Shown here: positions 1 to 9,628 of the stretch, one piece after another | Numbering within the stretch: position 1 is the first letter of the stretch | Layout of the letters: every line of letters starts with the position of its first letter | DNA from: Cherax quadricarinatus | Taxonomy: Eukaryota > Arthropoda > Malacostraca > Decapoda > Parastacidae | DNA: 64,000 nucleotides | Reading direction: 5' to 3' | Assembly: GCF_038502225.1 (NCBI RefSeq) | Contig: NC_091300.1 | Location: forward strand, 42,967,532-43,031,531 | The notes under the pieces: model-generated | What the model was told of the DNA's origin: nothing | Seen by the model: the letters and a program-made list of their open reading frames with translations, nothing else | Database searches by the model: none | Program-made: the position numbers and the translations under genes

Positions 1-77
1 ATACTAACCCATCAGAGTCACATAGATATAATAGGTATATAACTACATGACTCTGAATTGGTAGTAATTATACAAGT

Positions 78-123
78 TGCAACTGCATTTTTTTTTTTTT
101 TTTTTTTTTTTTTCGCAGTTGCA
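78..123. repeat. Poly(T) run inside a 9-bp inverted repeat
   Basis: A run of 26 T (88-113) is flanked by tgcaactgc (78-86) and its exact reverse complement gcagttgca (115-123). The T run is the poly(A) tail of the minus-strand LINE. Confidence 0.8.
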
Positions 124-312
124 CAACAGATATTTATACGACAGGAAAGGCAATGATTTTCTGGCCAGTTTATAAGTTCGTGACAATAGCTTCTTAATGG
201 TGGTGTCCAACAATAGTCAATAGCATAATTTTACATTAGAAAGTTATTTAAGATGTCTCCCTAATTGGGGGCGATGATTTTCTCAGTATACATAGAAGGG
301 TTCTGGTGGTAT

Positions 313-3171
313 CTAATCTTCTTCGTCAGGTAAGTTACTCAAAATCATGGGTCGAGGGTAATCATCTTTATGAATAAAACGACGAACCCTCTGTGGGAGA
401 GTCATTCTTTGAGTCCTGTGAGGCGGAGTATTGATGGTGTAATCGGTGGTATTTATCACTTGTATAGGATGTTCTCTATCTGGCATGTATAGTTCTTGCA
501 TTGTATAAAGTTGTTTCTTTTTTAGAGTGTCAATGCGTACATTTATGGCAGTAATGTCTTGCTGTGTGTGTAAATCTGCCATTTTAACTCTGTCTCTCCT
601 CTTGGTATCGGTAATAAAGCGAAGAGCTCTATTCTGGACCCTTTGTAACCGTAGCATGTTGGTCTTTGTTGTTAATGACATTGGGACACAAGGGTATTCA
701 AGTATAGGTCTTATTATCATTTTATACAGATGTTTTTTGACATGTTGAGGGGCTTGATTGAATCGAAAGAGTCTGCTAAGACCGGCTTTGGCTGTGTTGA
801 TCTTTTTAGTTACATGAGATGTTGAGTGGAGCAGCCTGTCTATTTCATATCCCAAGATCTTGTTAGGGTTTTTAATGGTTACAGGTGTACCTCTGATGGA
901 GATACCCCCTTTATCTTCGATGGTTGATGCAAAACATCCTATCGTGCTAACAAGGACCTTGTCAGGATTAGTCATAATTCTCCATTTCTTCTCCCAATTA
1001 GATGTTCGACGAAGTTCAATATTTATTTTTTCTATGACTCTCTCATACTTGTATTTTCCTGTTACTGGAGTTGATGAGACGACATGAATAACATCATCTG
1101 CAAACTGTGTCACAATTGTGTCATTAAACTCTGGTTGAGGAAGGTCATTCACATAAATGTTAAACAGAAGTGGACTGAGACAAGAACCTTGTGGGACACC
1201 AGCCGTCGGTATAAAAGGTTCTGTCGACTTGCCATGAAAGGTGGGAATGATTTTTCTTTGAGTTAAGAAATTATAAATTACTCTGAGAAAAGTCCAGTTA
1301 TGGTCTGGTAGGTCAATGAGTTTGTATATAAGGCCATCATGCCATAAGCTATCAAAAGCTTTATGAACATCTCTGGTGGCAATTAAGGCAAGATTGCCCT
1401 GCTGTTTTAGACTTGCTACAGTGTCAAAAATAACATTTATTGCATGATTGGTACCTCTATGTGTTCTAAAGCCAAATTGTTTTTCAGTAAACAAGTGATT
1501 AAACTCCATATAGTAATTCAATCTGTTGGAAATGACTTTCTCAAGAACTTTTCCAGTGACTTCAAGTAAAGATATAGGTCTATAGTTCCCAGGTTGGTGG
1601 ATATCTTTATTGGGCTTAGCAAGAAAGATCATTCTAGCAGTCTTAAAAACAACTGGAAAATGTCCTGAGGCCAAGATGGCATTAAAGATATTTACCAAGG
1701 ACTGTTTGCAATTTCTAGGTAGGTACTTTATTTGTTTCATTGTTATTCCAGAGAGGCCAGGGGCTCTATTTCTCATTCTTCCAATAACCTGACTTATCTC
1801 TAGTAATGTAATAGGTCTAGTAAGCGGGTGGGTATCTTCAAGAGTTGAAGTATCGATGGTAGGTAGTGGTTGTAGATCATCCAAGTTCTCATCTCTCCAT
1901 TCATTTACTAACTGATAATGATTATTATTAAATTGACGACTGTTATTGTGAGAGAGAATTTTCTCCCATACATCACCCATCAAATTAGCCTGGTCCTGTG
2001 GATCGTCAAGTTTAATTTCAACATCTTCATCATCCTCATCAGTGAAGGTATGAACTAGGTAGTTAGGAGCCTTGTGCTTTGCCCCTAAAAGTTGTCGGAT
2101 CTTACTCCAAAATTTTGCTGGTTCACGTTTATATTGATTAGCTTGAAGAACTAGAAATTTCCATATGTCTCGTTTGTGTTGACTAATCATGTTAATTAAT
2201 TCGTGCCTTAATCGGTGCAGTGTAGCTGCTGGTGGTTGTCGCGTTTGAAGATGCCTTCGACATTCTGCTTGATAATTTCTTAAAGTGTCTCTAATTTCTC
2301 TAGTAGGTTTGTATTGTTGGTATATCTTTGTGGAAGCTAATTGGCAAGTTGCATTGGTAGCTTCAATTATTCGATTGTGCAGGGACCTGATTGCATCATC
2401 AATTGCACTGGAAGGTAGATTTTCCAAAGACACAATTTCATCTTCACCCAGATATGCCCTGAAGGGGTCAAATCCTAGGGTGTTAAGATTGGGTTTAGGA
2501 GTTACAGGTATTCTAAATGGAGAAGTTTGTAGTTGTATTATAACAGGGATATGGTCAGATCCTACATTTCCACCAGGAGATATACGACAGTGAAAGATGT
2601 CACAGTCTCTGTTTGTCAGTACAATATCTGGTGTTCCTGGATGAGGTCCAATGTACGATTTGAAGAATGGGCCTTGAAATGACAAGTTTCTAGCTGTCAT
2701 GATATTAAAGAGTTGTTTTCCTTTTAAGTCACCCAGTGGAATACCAGCTCCACAGTTGAAGAGGGCAGGGTGATGAGCATTAAAATCTCCAGCTAGAATT
2801 GTTGGAATATTTCTGCTTAATATCCTATGTAGAGGAATTGACTCTATATATGGCTGTCTCGGGGGAAAATATCCAGTTCCTATCACTAGTTGTCCATGTG
2901 ACGTTGTTAGTTCTATTGCAAGAATGTTATCTTCATCAACATGAATATTTTTAAATGTATATCCTAATTTAACCAAGATGGCTACACCACTAAACGGTCC
3001 TCTCGATTTCTCCACAGTACAGTATCCACGTAATTTAATATGTTGATCAACTCTTGCAGCTGTCTCGTTCAAAAGTATAACATCGGGATTATAGTTATGT
3101 AGTTCAACCTCAAGAAGGTAACGGTTATTAAAGAAATGTTTAACATTAAGTTGGAAGATTGTAATCCCCAT
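313..3171 (-). CDS. LINE ORF2: APE-type endonuclease plus reverse transcriptase
   Basis: 952 residues, complete. The N-terminal APE-like endonuclease shows NVK at 9-11, catalytic NET with Glu36, YFPPR at 101-105, GDFNAHH at 128-134, GTPDI at 179-183 and SDH at 205-207. The reverse transcriptase occupies roughly residues 455-760: NYRPISLLE near 529, motif A DVHKAFD with Asp601, GVPQGS at 658-663 and the catalytic FADD at 690-693. A thumb-like and C-terminal region follows, with RLQRVQNRALRF. In this family the endonuclease nicks the target DNA and the RT copies the RNA from that nick (target-primed reverse transcription). The start ATG shares its A with the ORF1 stop codon (TAATG), which favours translation by termination-reinitiation. 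No stops or frameshifts were seen. The residue before catalytic Asp601 is Arg, where many relatives have a hydrophobic residue. The protein is expected to act in the nucleus as part of the element's ribonucleoprotein. Confidence 0.93.
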   Translation of the reverse strand: MGITIFQLNVKHFFNNRYLLEVELHNYNPDVILLNETAARVDQHIKLRGYCTVEKSRGPFSGVAILVKLGYTFKNIHVDEDNILAIELTTSHGQLVIGTGYFPPRQPYIESIPLHRILSRNIPTILAGDFNAHHPALFNCGAGIPLGDLKGKQLFNIMTARNLSFQGPFFKSYIGPHPGTPDIVLTNRDCDIFHCRISPGGNVGSDHIPVIIQLQTSPFRIPVTPKPNLNTLGFDPFRAYLGEDEIVSLENLPSSAIDDAIRSLHNRIIEATNATCQLASTKIYQQYKPTREIRDTLRNYQAECRRHLQTRQPPAATLHRLRHELINMISQHKRDIWKFLVLQANQYKREPAKFWSKIRQLLGAKHKAPNYLVHTFTDEDDEDVEIKLDDPQDQANLMGDVWEKILSHNNSRQFNNNHYQLVNEWRDENLDDLQPLPTIDTSTLEDTHPLTRPITLLEISQVIGRMRNRAPGLSGITMKQIKYLPRNCKQSLVNIFNAILASGHFPVVFKTARMIFLAKPNKDIHQPGNYRPISLLEVTGKVLEKVISNRLNYYMEFNHLFTEKQFGFRTHRGTNHAINVIFDTVASLKQQGNLALIATRDVHKAFDSLWHDGLIYKLIDLPDHNWTFLRVIYNFLTQRKIIPTFHGKSTEPFIPTAGVPQGSCLSPLLFNIYVNDLPQPEFNDTIVTQFADDVIHVVSSTPVTGKYKYERVIEKINIELRRTSNWEKKWRIMTNPDKVLVSTIGCFASTIEDKGGISIRGTPVTIKNPNKILGYEIDRLLHSTSHVTKKINTAKAGLSRLFRFNQAPQHVKKHLYKMIIRPILEYPCVPMSLTTKTNMLRLQRVQNRALRFITDTKRRDRVKMADLHTQQDITAINVRIDTLKKKQLYTMQELYMPDREHPIQVINTTDYTINTPPHRTQRMTLPQRVRRFIHKDDYPRPMILSNLPDEED

Positions 3172-3173
3172 TA
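3169..3173 (-). promoter_or_regulatory. TAATG stop-start coupling site between ORF1 and ORF2
   Basis: On the minus strand the ORF1 stop TAA and the ORF2 start ATG share one A. UAAUG is an arrangement reported for translational coupling in the SART1 non-LTR retrotransposon, where ribosomes terminate and restart. The same mechanism here is inferred from the sequence only. Confidence 0.7.
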
Positions 3174-4760
3174 TTTCTTATTCTTCGATCGTACACTGCG
3201 TTCTGAACGCCTGCAAGTAATGTCATGTGTTGTATCTACACTATTCCTGCTGGACTCGTCAAGGGGAGGAGAGAACTTTTGCGTGGATGCTTGTGTATTA
3301 AAAATGCCATCATCTTCACTAGAGGCAGTAATATTAACAGACTCATTAGAATCGTTAGAGTCGTTAGAATCGTTAGAGTCGTTAGAGTCATCATCATAAA
3401 ACTGAGGTATGCTATTCTCAGTTTCAGGAAGCAGAGGCTCGTGAGAGTTAATGGGAGACTGTGTAGGCTCCAAGTGAATATTAGATAGGCAAGGTGAGTT
3501 ACCTTGGGAAAGTTCCTGTTCAACAGGTTCAGCTACAATAGCGAGAGAGTAGGCACCACTTTCTGGGGCATTGTTATGTTCTGGTGTTGACTTATCGGGT
3601 TGAGAGGAGTTGACAACCTGAGTTTGCGAGGAGGACGATCCCTGGGCCAGGGATGACTTAGGCTTCTTTTTAGGTGTAGAGTATGGTACATACTTCTTGT
3701 TATGAGAAGGCTGGGTCATAATGGCCTTCACATTTTCAGGGATAATGATGGGAGTAATCCCATTAGCCATTAACAGATCATTTAAAACACGAGAGCAGAG
3801 TTGAATATCACCACCTGCTGTGTCTTTGGCCACCAAGTACATTAGTTGTGCTCTCGTTATATCCCCGTCTGTGGATACCTGAGACACATGAGATGCGACT
3901 GAACCTTGTTGTTGTGTCTGTTGTAAGTGAGGGTTAGATTGGGGCACTCCAAGAGGGGCAGAATTCCAAACATTGGAACCATTGGTAGAGACCTGAGGAG
4001 TCCCACTTGATCCAGGCAGAGCTGGGAAGGAAGTTTGGGACATGGTTGGCGGTGCCTGGGGAGTGGTCTTCTTAGAAGTGGATAGTTTCTTGGCGTCAAG
4101 AATTTTCTGCATTTCCTTTTTTCTTTCAGGACAAATAGCAGAAACAGCATGATGATTTCCATTACAGAGGACACATTTAGGTGAATTTTTATTGGTACAA
4201 TCACGATAGGAATGTTGGCCAGAGCAAATGCTACAAATTTGCCCTTGTGTACTGCATTTGTTGTTGTTATGACCAAAGGCATAACACTTGAAACATTGTG
4301 TCACACTGACAAAACGTTCCATAGAAATTTGGTCAGATGTGCATCTGGTACTGAAACATTTGAAGCCATTTTGACACACAAGTTTGGCCTCCTCAGGTGT
4401 CTCGAGTATTAATTTTAAAGTTACCTTATTGTTGTTGTGATTCGAGAATTTGTGTGCTTCTACAGCCCTAAGGTCAGAATTCTCGGCATTAATGTTATCA
4501 ACAATTTCATTAACAGTGCTGTGTTTCATAAAACTGTTGATTCTGGCCACAAACACAGTCCTCTGAGCTTGATAGCTGTCAGGTGCAATTGGGATAACAC
4601 CAGAAGTCCTCAGTTTATCCAAGACATCATGCTTTAGGAGTTGAAGTAACTCTTCTTCCGAAGAGAGGAGAAGTACTGCTCCAGCGTGGGTTTTAAAAAC
4701 ATCCACTGGAGCAACAGTTGAGTTAGAGCAAATACAATTGAGAATGTCTTTCATGGACAT
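3171..4760 (-). CDS. LINE ORF1: gag-like RNA-binding protein with three zinc knuckles
   Basis: 529 residues, complete. A region at about residues 67-140 resembles the RRM-like fold that precedes the knuckles in Jockey-type gag proteins. Three Cys-His knuckles follow at about 156-210: CX2CX4HX4C beginning CFKC, CX2CX3HX4C beginning CSIC, and CX2CX3HX6C beginning CVLC. After these come a Lys-rich stretch and a long Ser/Gln/Pro-rich low-complexity tail with an acidic SND tripeptide run, encoded near 3336-3395. In this family ORF1 binds the element RNA and helps form the particle that carries the ORF2 enzyme. The start chosen is the ATG at 4760. The frame closes with TAA overlapping the ORF2 start by one base. 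The SND run is a short in-frame tandem repeat and probably varies in length between copies. Confidence 0.9.
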   Translation of the reverse strand: MSMKDILNCICSNSTVAPVDVFKTHAGAVLLLSSEEELLQLLKHDVLDKLRTSGVIPIAPDSYQAQRTVFVARINSFMKHSTVNEIVDNINAENSDLRAVEAHKFSNHNNNKVTLKLILETPEEAKLVCQNGFKCFSTRCTSDQISMERFVSVTQCFKCYAFGHNNNKCSTQGQICSICSGQHSYRDCTNKNSPKCVLCNGNHHAVSAICPERKKEMQKILDAKKLSTSKKTTPQAPPTMSQTSFPALPGSSGTPQVSTNGSNVWNSAPLGVPQSNPHLQQTQQQGSVASHVSQVSTDGDITRAQLMYLVAKDTAGGDIQLCSRVLNDLLMANGITPIIIPENVKAIMTQPSHNKKYVPYSTPKKKPKSSLAQGSSSSQTQVVNSSQPDKSTPEHNNAPESGAYSLAIVAEPVEQELSQGNSPCLSNIHLEPTQSPINSHEPLLPETENSIPQFYDDDSNDSNDSNDSNDSNESVNITASSEDDGIFNTQASTQKFSPPLDESSRNSVDTTHDITCRRSERSVRSKNKK

Positions 4761-4933
4761 TTGTTGTAATATAATTTGTATGAATCATATCTATTACCTA
4801 AAGCATCTAAATACAGTTTTAAATCATCAGTATTCACAGTTTCTTGATTCATTAATTCCAAACATTTATTATATGCCTTGGTTACATGATCTTTTCTGGC
4901 CTGCAGTGATGCTTTTTTTGCTCTATATTCCAT
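4751..4933 (-). CDS. Short upstream ORF overlapping ORF1 start
   Basis: 60 codons from the ATG at 4933, overlapping the first codons of ORF1 by 10 nt in another frame. The frame stays open upstream to about 4980 without another ATG. The peptide is charged and helix-prone, with a KLYLDALGNRYDSY core, and composition resembles coiled-coil segments of retroelement gag proteins. I do not recognise a family. It could be a regulatory uORF of the LINE, the tail of an older element into which the LINE inserted, or chance. Confidence 0.25.
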   Translation of the reverse strand: MEYRAKKASLQARKDHVTKAYNKCLELMNQETVNTDDLKLYLDALGNRYDSYKLYYNKCP

Positions 4934-4980
4934 ATGTTTGTCTTCTACATTAATTTCCTCATTTTTTAGCCGTGATATAA

Positions 4981-5702
4981 TGTATTAAATTCAACTCAAT
5001 TAATAACACTGATTACAACTTACAACACTGATACAACTTACCTTTGAATAAATCCTAGCTAATTGAGCTTAGCAATTACTTGTAAGAAAATTATAATATA
5101 AATTTTAAATGTACATTAATACAAACAAACCTTTAGCCAGACTTGGCTTATCAAAATTAATATTATACAAATTAATAAATCCTTGCCAGAATTTGGCATA
5201 GCAAAATTAATATTATACACATTAATATAATTAGCTACACTTGGCTTATCAATTACACATACACTGATATAAATCTTGGCCAGAATTGTCTTATTAAATT
5301 AATATTGTAATAATTATAATCCACTACACATTAAGTAAATTTGTGAACTTAACATCCACCTCCTTCTGTCATTTCACATATAATTATTAAGTAATTAATT
5401 AATGACTTCACTAATTACCTCCGGTTCAAGAAGGACCAACGGGCAAATTAAATGTGGAAAATTGCATTTACTCGGATGTATCATTATGTACATAACAGTA
5501 AATGAACAAAGATAATTATTATTTATCAGTTAGACAAGTAGGAATTTGGGACACCTAGGTCGCAAAAAATGTCCCCCTTCGATACCTACCACTGTCATAT
5601 CCACAAGTTGCTCTGGACCTATTAATTACAAATGAAATATGTATCACCAGGATTTCTGGTAAATATATAAATTTGTGGACTGTATATTAAAATTAATAAA
5701 TG

Positions 5703-5704
<2 letters not shown>
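4981..5704. other. AT-rich unassigned sequence with decayed direct repeats
   Basis: No ORF or element was recognised. Between about 5130 and 5320 there are three to four degenerate copies of a segment of about 60 bp containing the words ttggcttatca and aattaatattat. This may include 5' UTR of the neighbouring LINE or remains of an older insertion. Confidence 0.4.

Positions 5705-5781
<77 letters not shown>
5705..5781. repeat. (TA)n microsatellite
   Basis: An uninterrupted TA dinucleotide run of about 70 bp, followed by a short ACAC tail. Confidence 0.97.
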
Positions 5782-6239
5782 TTACATAACAGAAGGAGAA
5801 TATATCTTAATATCACTCGCCAATATGACTGGAGATTAAGGTGTATCATACTCAGAAAACCTCACTGTCTATCTATGAAAATAACACTGGCCAGGTTACA
5901 ACGTAAGACTTATCTGAGGTTCCTGGAGCTGTCTTGTCCAGTCGCCTGATATATCAAGTTATGCAGTAATGCACATCCAACAATTTCGCCTCCTATTTGA
6001 GAGGTGTCAACCCAATTTTACCTCAAGAGCACGAAAATTCTTCACATTAATTAACGTCTGTTACTCAATTCAAACAATGGCCCGTCTCTTCTGCGCAGGC
6101 GCAGAAAATTCCCCATTTTCGATAACATTTTATTAAATACAGTATGGCCATCTATTTACATATAACTACTGTATTTCTGGAAAATATATACAGTATTTTC
6201 CACAAATACATTCTCTCTGCCAATTACTAGGTACCTTCC
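5782..6239. other. Unassigned sequence
   Basis: AT-rich, without recognisable coding or repeat structure. It ends where similarity to the RTE-like LINE fragment begins. Confidence 0.4.
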
Positions 6240-7860
6240 CCTCTTCCATACATTTATTAAACAAAAATACCAACCACTCCAACACTATATCCCCCCTTCC
6301 CTGCTTTTAACATTTCTGTCATGATCCCGTCAGTTCCAGCTGCTTTACCCCCTTTCATTCTACATGCCTCACACACCTTCCCCACACTCACATCCTGCTC
6401 TTCTTCACTCCTAAAAGATGGTATACCTCCCTGTCCAGTGCATGAAATGACCACCTCCCTTTCTTCGTCGACATTTAAAAGTTCCTCAAAGTATTCCCGC
6501 CATCTACCTAATACCTCCATCTCCCCATCTACTAACTACCCTACTCTGTTTTTAACTGACAAAACAATTTGTTTCCTAGGCTTTCTTAACTTGTTTATCT
6601 CACTCCATAATTTTTTCTCGTTTTCATTAAAACTTCCTGACAGTGCCTCTCCCACTATCTGCTCTCCTTTTGCACTCTCTCACCACTCTCACCTTTCTTT
6701 TACTCTCCATATACACTGCTCTTCTTATAACACTTCTGCTTTGTAAAAATCTCTCATAAGCTAACTTTTTCTCTTTTATCACACCCTTTACTTCATCATT
6801 CCACCAATCACTCTTCTTTCCTCCTGCACCCACCCTCCTATAACCACAAACTTCTACCCCACATTTTAATACTGCATTTTTAAAACTATTCCAACCCTCT
6901 TCAACCCCCCCACTACTCATACTTGCATTAGCCCACCTTTCTGCCAATAGTTGCTTATATCTCACCCTAACTTCCTCCTCCCTAAGTTTATGCACTCTCA
7001 CCTCTCTCTTATTTGTTTCCATTTTCCTTTCATCCCATCTACCTCTTACTCTAATTGTAGCTACAACTAAATAATGATCCGATATATCAGTTGCCCCTCT
7101 ATCAACATGTACATCCTGTAGCCTACCCATCAACCTTTTAGCCACCAATACATAATCTAAAATACTACTTTCATTACATGCTATATCATACCTTGTATAC
7201 TTACCCTCTTTTTCATAAAATATGTATTACTTATTACCAAACCTCTTTCTGCACATAGCTCGATTAAAGGCTCCCCATTTTCATTTACCCCTGGCACCCC
7301 AAATTTACCTACTACTCCCTCCACAACATTTTTACCCACTTTAGCATTGAAATCCCCAACCATCATTACTCTCACACTTGGTTCAAAACTCCCCACGCAT
7401 TCACTCAACATTTCCCAAAATCTCTCTCTCTCTCTCTTCTACACTTCTCTCTTCTGTAGGTGCATATACGCTTACTATAACCCACTTTTCACATCCAACC
7501 CTTATTTTACTCCACATAATCCTTGAATTAATACATTTATAGTCCCTCTTTTGCTGCCATAACTTATCCTTCAACATTATCGCTACTCCTGTAACTCAAA
7601 CTCTGTTTGAAACCCCTGACCTAATCCCATTTATTCCTCTCCACTGAAACTCTCCCACCTCCTTCAGCATTGTTTCACTTAAAGCCAGGACATCCAGCTT
7701 CTTCTCATTCATAACATCCACAATCATCTCTATCATTTGCACAACATCCACGCACATTCAAACTTCCCACTTTGACAATTTTCTTATTCTTTTCAGTAAT
7801 TACAGAAAAAGGGGTTACTAGCCCATTGTTCCCGGCATTTTAGTTGACTTTTACAACACG
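6240..7860 (-). pseudogene. RTE-like LINE fragment, 5' half (endonuclease to start of RT), broken
   Basis: Minus-strand remains of a non-LTR element. Order along the element: decayed endonuclease start (about 7860-7430); an endonuclease segment with VGDFNAKVG and NENGEPLIELC (7411-7181); the end of the endonuclease with DISDHYLV and the linker with KSDWWNDEVK (7148-6627); then the start of the RT region with GRWREYFEELLNV and GGKAAGTDGI (6520-6257). Segments lie in different frames and are separated by stops, so there are several frameshifts. The remaining RT, including the catalytic boxes and the 3' end, is missing at the left edge. That is unusual for a LINE, which normally loses its 5' end, so a later deletion or rearrangement is likely. 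It is a relative of the plus-strand copy at 9.6-11.7 kb. The assignment to RTE is by motif recognition only. Confidence 0.8.
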
Positions 7861-8179
7861 CATAGCTTACGGAGGAAAGATTCTTATTCCACTTCCCCAT
7901 GGATATAAAAGGAAAAGTAATAAGAAAAAGAACTATTAAGATAAAATCAAAGAAAACTCAGATGAGTGTGTATAAATAAACGTGTACATGTATGTGTAGT
8001 GCGACCTAAGTGTAAGTAGAAGTAGCAAGACGTACCTGTAATCTTGCATGTTTATGAGACAGAAAAAAGACACCAGCAATCCTACCATCATGTAAAACAA
8101 TTACAGACTTTCGTTTCATACTCACTTGGCAGGACGGTAGTACCTCCCTGGGTGGTTGCTGTCTACCAACCTACTACCA
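7861..8179. other. Unassigned sequence
   Basis: No ORF or family was recognised. It separates the RTE-like fragment from a TA/TG microsatellite. Confidence 0.35.
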
Positions 8180-8184
8180 CTATA

Positions 8185-8274
<90 letters not shown>
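8180..8274. repeat. (TA)n(TG)n compound microsatellite
   Basis: About 72 bp of TA with one interrupting C, followed by about 22 bp of TG. It directly abuts the 3' end of the minus-strand CR1/L2-like LINE. Confidence 0.95.
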
Positions 8275-8275
<1 letters not shown>

Positions 8276-9595
8276 ACTCACCTATTTGTACTCACCTATT
8301 TGTGGTTGCAGGGGTCGAGTCCTAGCTCCTGGCCCCGCCTCTTCACCGGTTGCTACTAGACCCTCTCTCTCCCCGCTCCATGAGCTTTATCAAACCTCGT
8401 CTTAAAACTGTGTATGGTTCCTGCCTCCACTACGTCATTTTCTAGGCTATTCCACTGCCTTACAACTCTGTGACTGAAGAAATACTTCCTACTATCTCTC
8501 TGACTCATTTGTGTCTTCAACTTCCAATTGTGGCCTCTTGTTTGTGTCCCCTCCCTGGAACATCCTGTCCTTGTCCACCTTGTCTATTCCACGCAGTATT
8601 TTATATGTCGTTATCATGTCTCCCCTGACCCTCCTGTCCTCCAGTGTCGTCAGGCCGATTTCCCTTAATCTTTCTTCATAGGACATTCCCCTTAGCTCTG
8701 GAACTAACCTTGTTGCAAACCTTTGTACTTTCTCTAGTTTCTTGACGTGCTTTATCAAGTGCGGGTTCCAAACAGGTGCTGCATACTCCAGTATGGGCCT
8801 GACATACACGGTGTACAGTGTCTTGAATGATTCCTTACTAAGGTGTCGGAATGCTGTTCTCAGGTTTGCCAGGCGCCCATATGCTGCAGCAGTTATCTGA
8901 TTGATGGGTGCTTCCGGAGACATGCTCGGTGTTATACTCACCCCAAGATCTTTCTCCTTGAGTGAGGTTTGCAGTCTTTGGCCACCTAGCCTATACTCTG
9001 TCTGTGGTCTTCTGTGCCCTTCCCCTATCTTCATGACTTTGCATTTGGCAGGATTAAATTCGAGAAGCCATTTGCTGGACCAGGTGTCCAGTCTGTCCAG
9101 GTCTCTTTGAAGTCCTGCCTGGTCCTCATCAGATTTAATTCTCCTCATTAACTTCACATCATCTGCAAACAGGGACACTTCTGAGTCTAACCCTTCCGTC
9201 ATGTCGTTCACATATACCAAAAATAGCACTGGTCCTAGGACCGACCCCTGTGGGACCCCGCTCGTCACAGGTGCCCACTGTGATACATCATTACGTACCA
9301 TGACTCGTTGTTGCCTCCCTGTCAGGTATTCTCTGATCCATTGCAGTGCCCTTCCTGTTATATGCGCCTGATGCTCTAGCTTCTGCACTAATCTCTTGTG
9401 AGGAACTGTGTCAAAGGCCTTCTTGCAGTCCAAGAAGATGCAATCAACCCACCCCTCTCTCTCTTGTCTTACTTCTGTTATTTTATCATAAAACTCCAGA
9501 AGGTTTGTGACACAGGATTTGCCTTCCGTGAATCCGTGCTGGTTGGCATTTATACTCCTGTTCCGTTCCAGGTGCTCCACCACTCTCCTCCTGGT

Positions 9596-9596
<1 letters not shown>
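8275..9596 (-). pseudogene. CR1/L2-like LINE, 5'-truncated RT and 3' end
   Basis: Minus strand. The RT domain is open for about 365 codons (about 9592-8492). It has HGFTEGKSC, motif A FLDCKKAFD, GVPQGSVLG and the catalytic FADD, then a typical CR1/L2 C-terminal region with RRVRGDMITTYKI. A frameshift near 8500-8530 moves the end of the protein into another frame, where HRVVRQWNSL and HSFKTRFDKAHG can be read down to about 8350. The 3' UTR contains ggggccaggagct and ends in repeated aataggtgagtac words at 8305-8276, the short terminal repeats expected of this group. The endonuclease half is absent. The N-terminal His-Thr run of the longest open frame is only read-through from the neighbouring GT microsatellite. 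Two other 3' tails of this family lie at 31.2 and 59.4 kb. Confidence 0.88.

Positions 9597-9626
<30 letters not shown>
9597..9626. repeat. (GT)n microsatellite at junction of two LINEs
   Basis: About 30 bp of GT lying exactly between the truncated 5' ends of the minus-strand CR1/L2-like LINE and the plus-strand RTE-like LINE. Confidence 0.95.

Positions 9627-9628
<2 letters not shown>

Larger units (their letters stand above)
88..4980 (-). mobile_element. Jockey-superfamily non-LTR retrotransposon (LINE), coding-intact
   Basis: This is a two-ORF LINE read on the minus strand, in the order ORF1 gag-like, ORF2 endonuclease/reverse transcriptase, short 3' UTR (312 down to 114), then a 26-nt run that is T on the plus strand and therefore a poly(A) tail at 113-88. 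Both ORFs are uninterrupted and carry all the catalytic motifs I looked for, so the copy looks young and possibly mobilisable. The 5' boundary is not clear: I place it near 4980, where the reading frame upstream of ORF1 ends, but 5' UTR could run on into the AT-rich sequence beyond. I found no convincing target-site duplication. Family placement rests on the three-knuckle ORF1 together with an APE-type endonuclease, and Jockey is my best assignment rather than a proven one. Confidence 0.85.
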
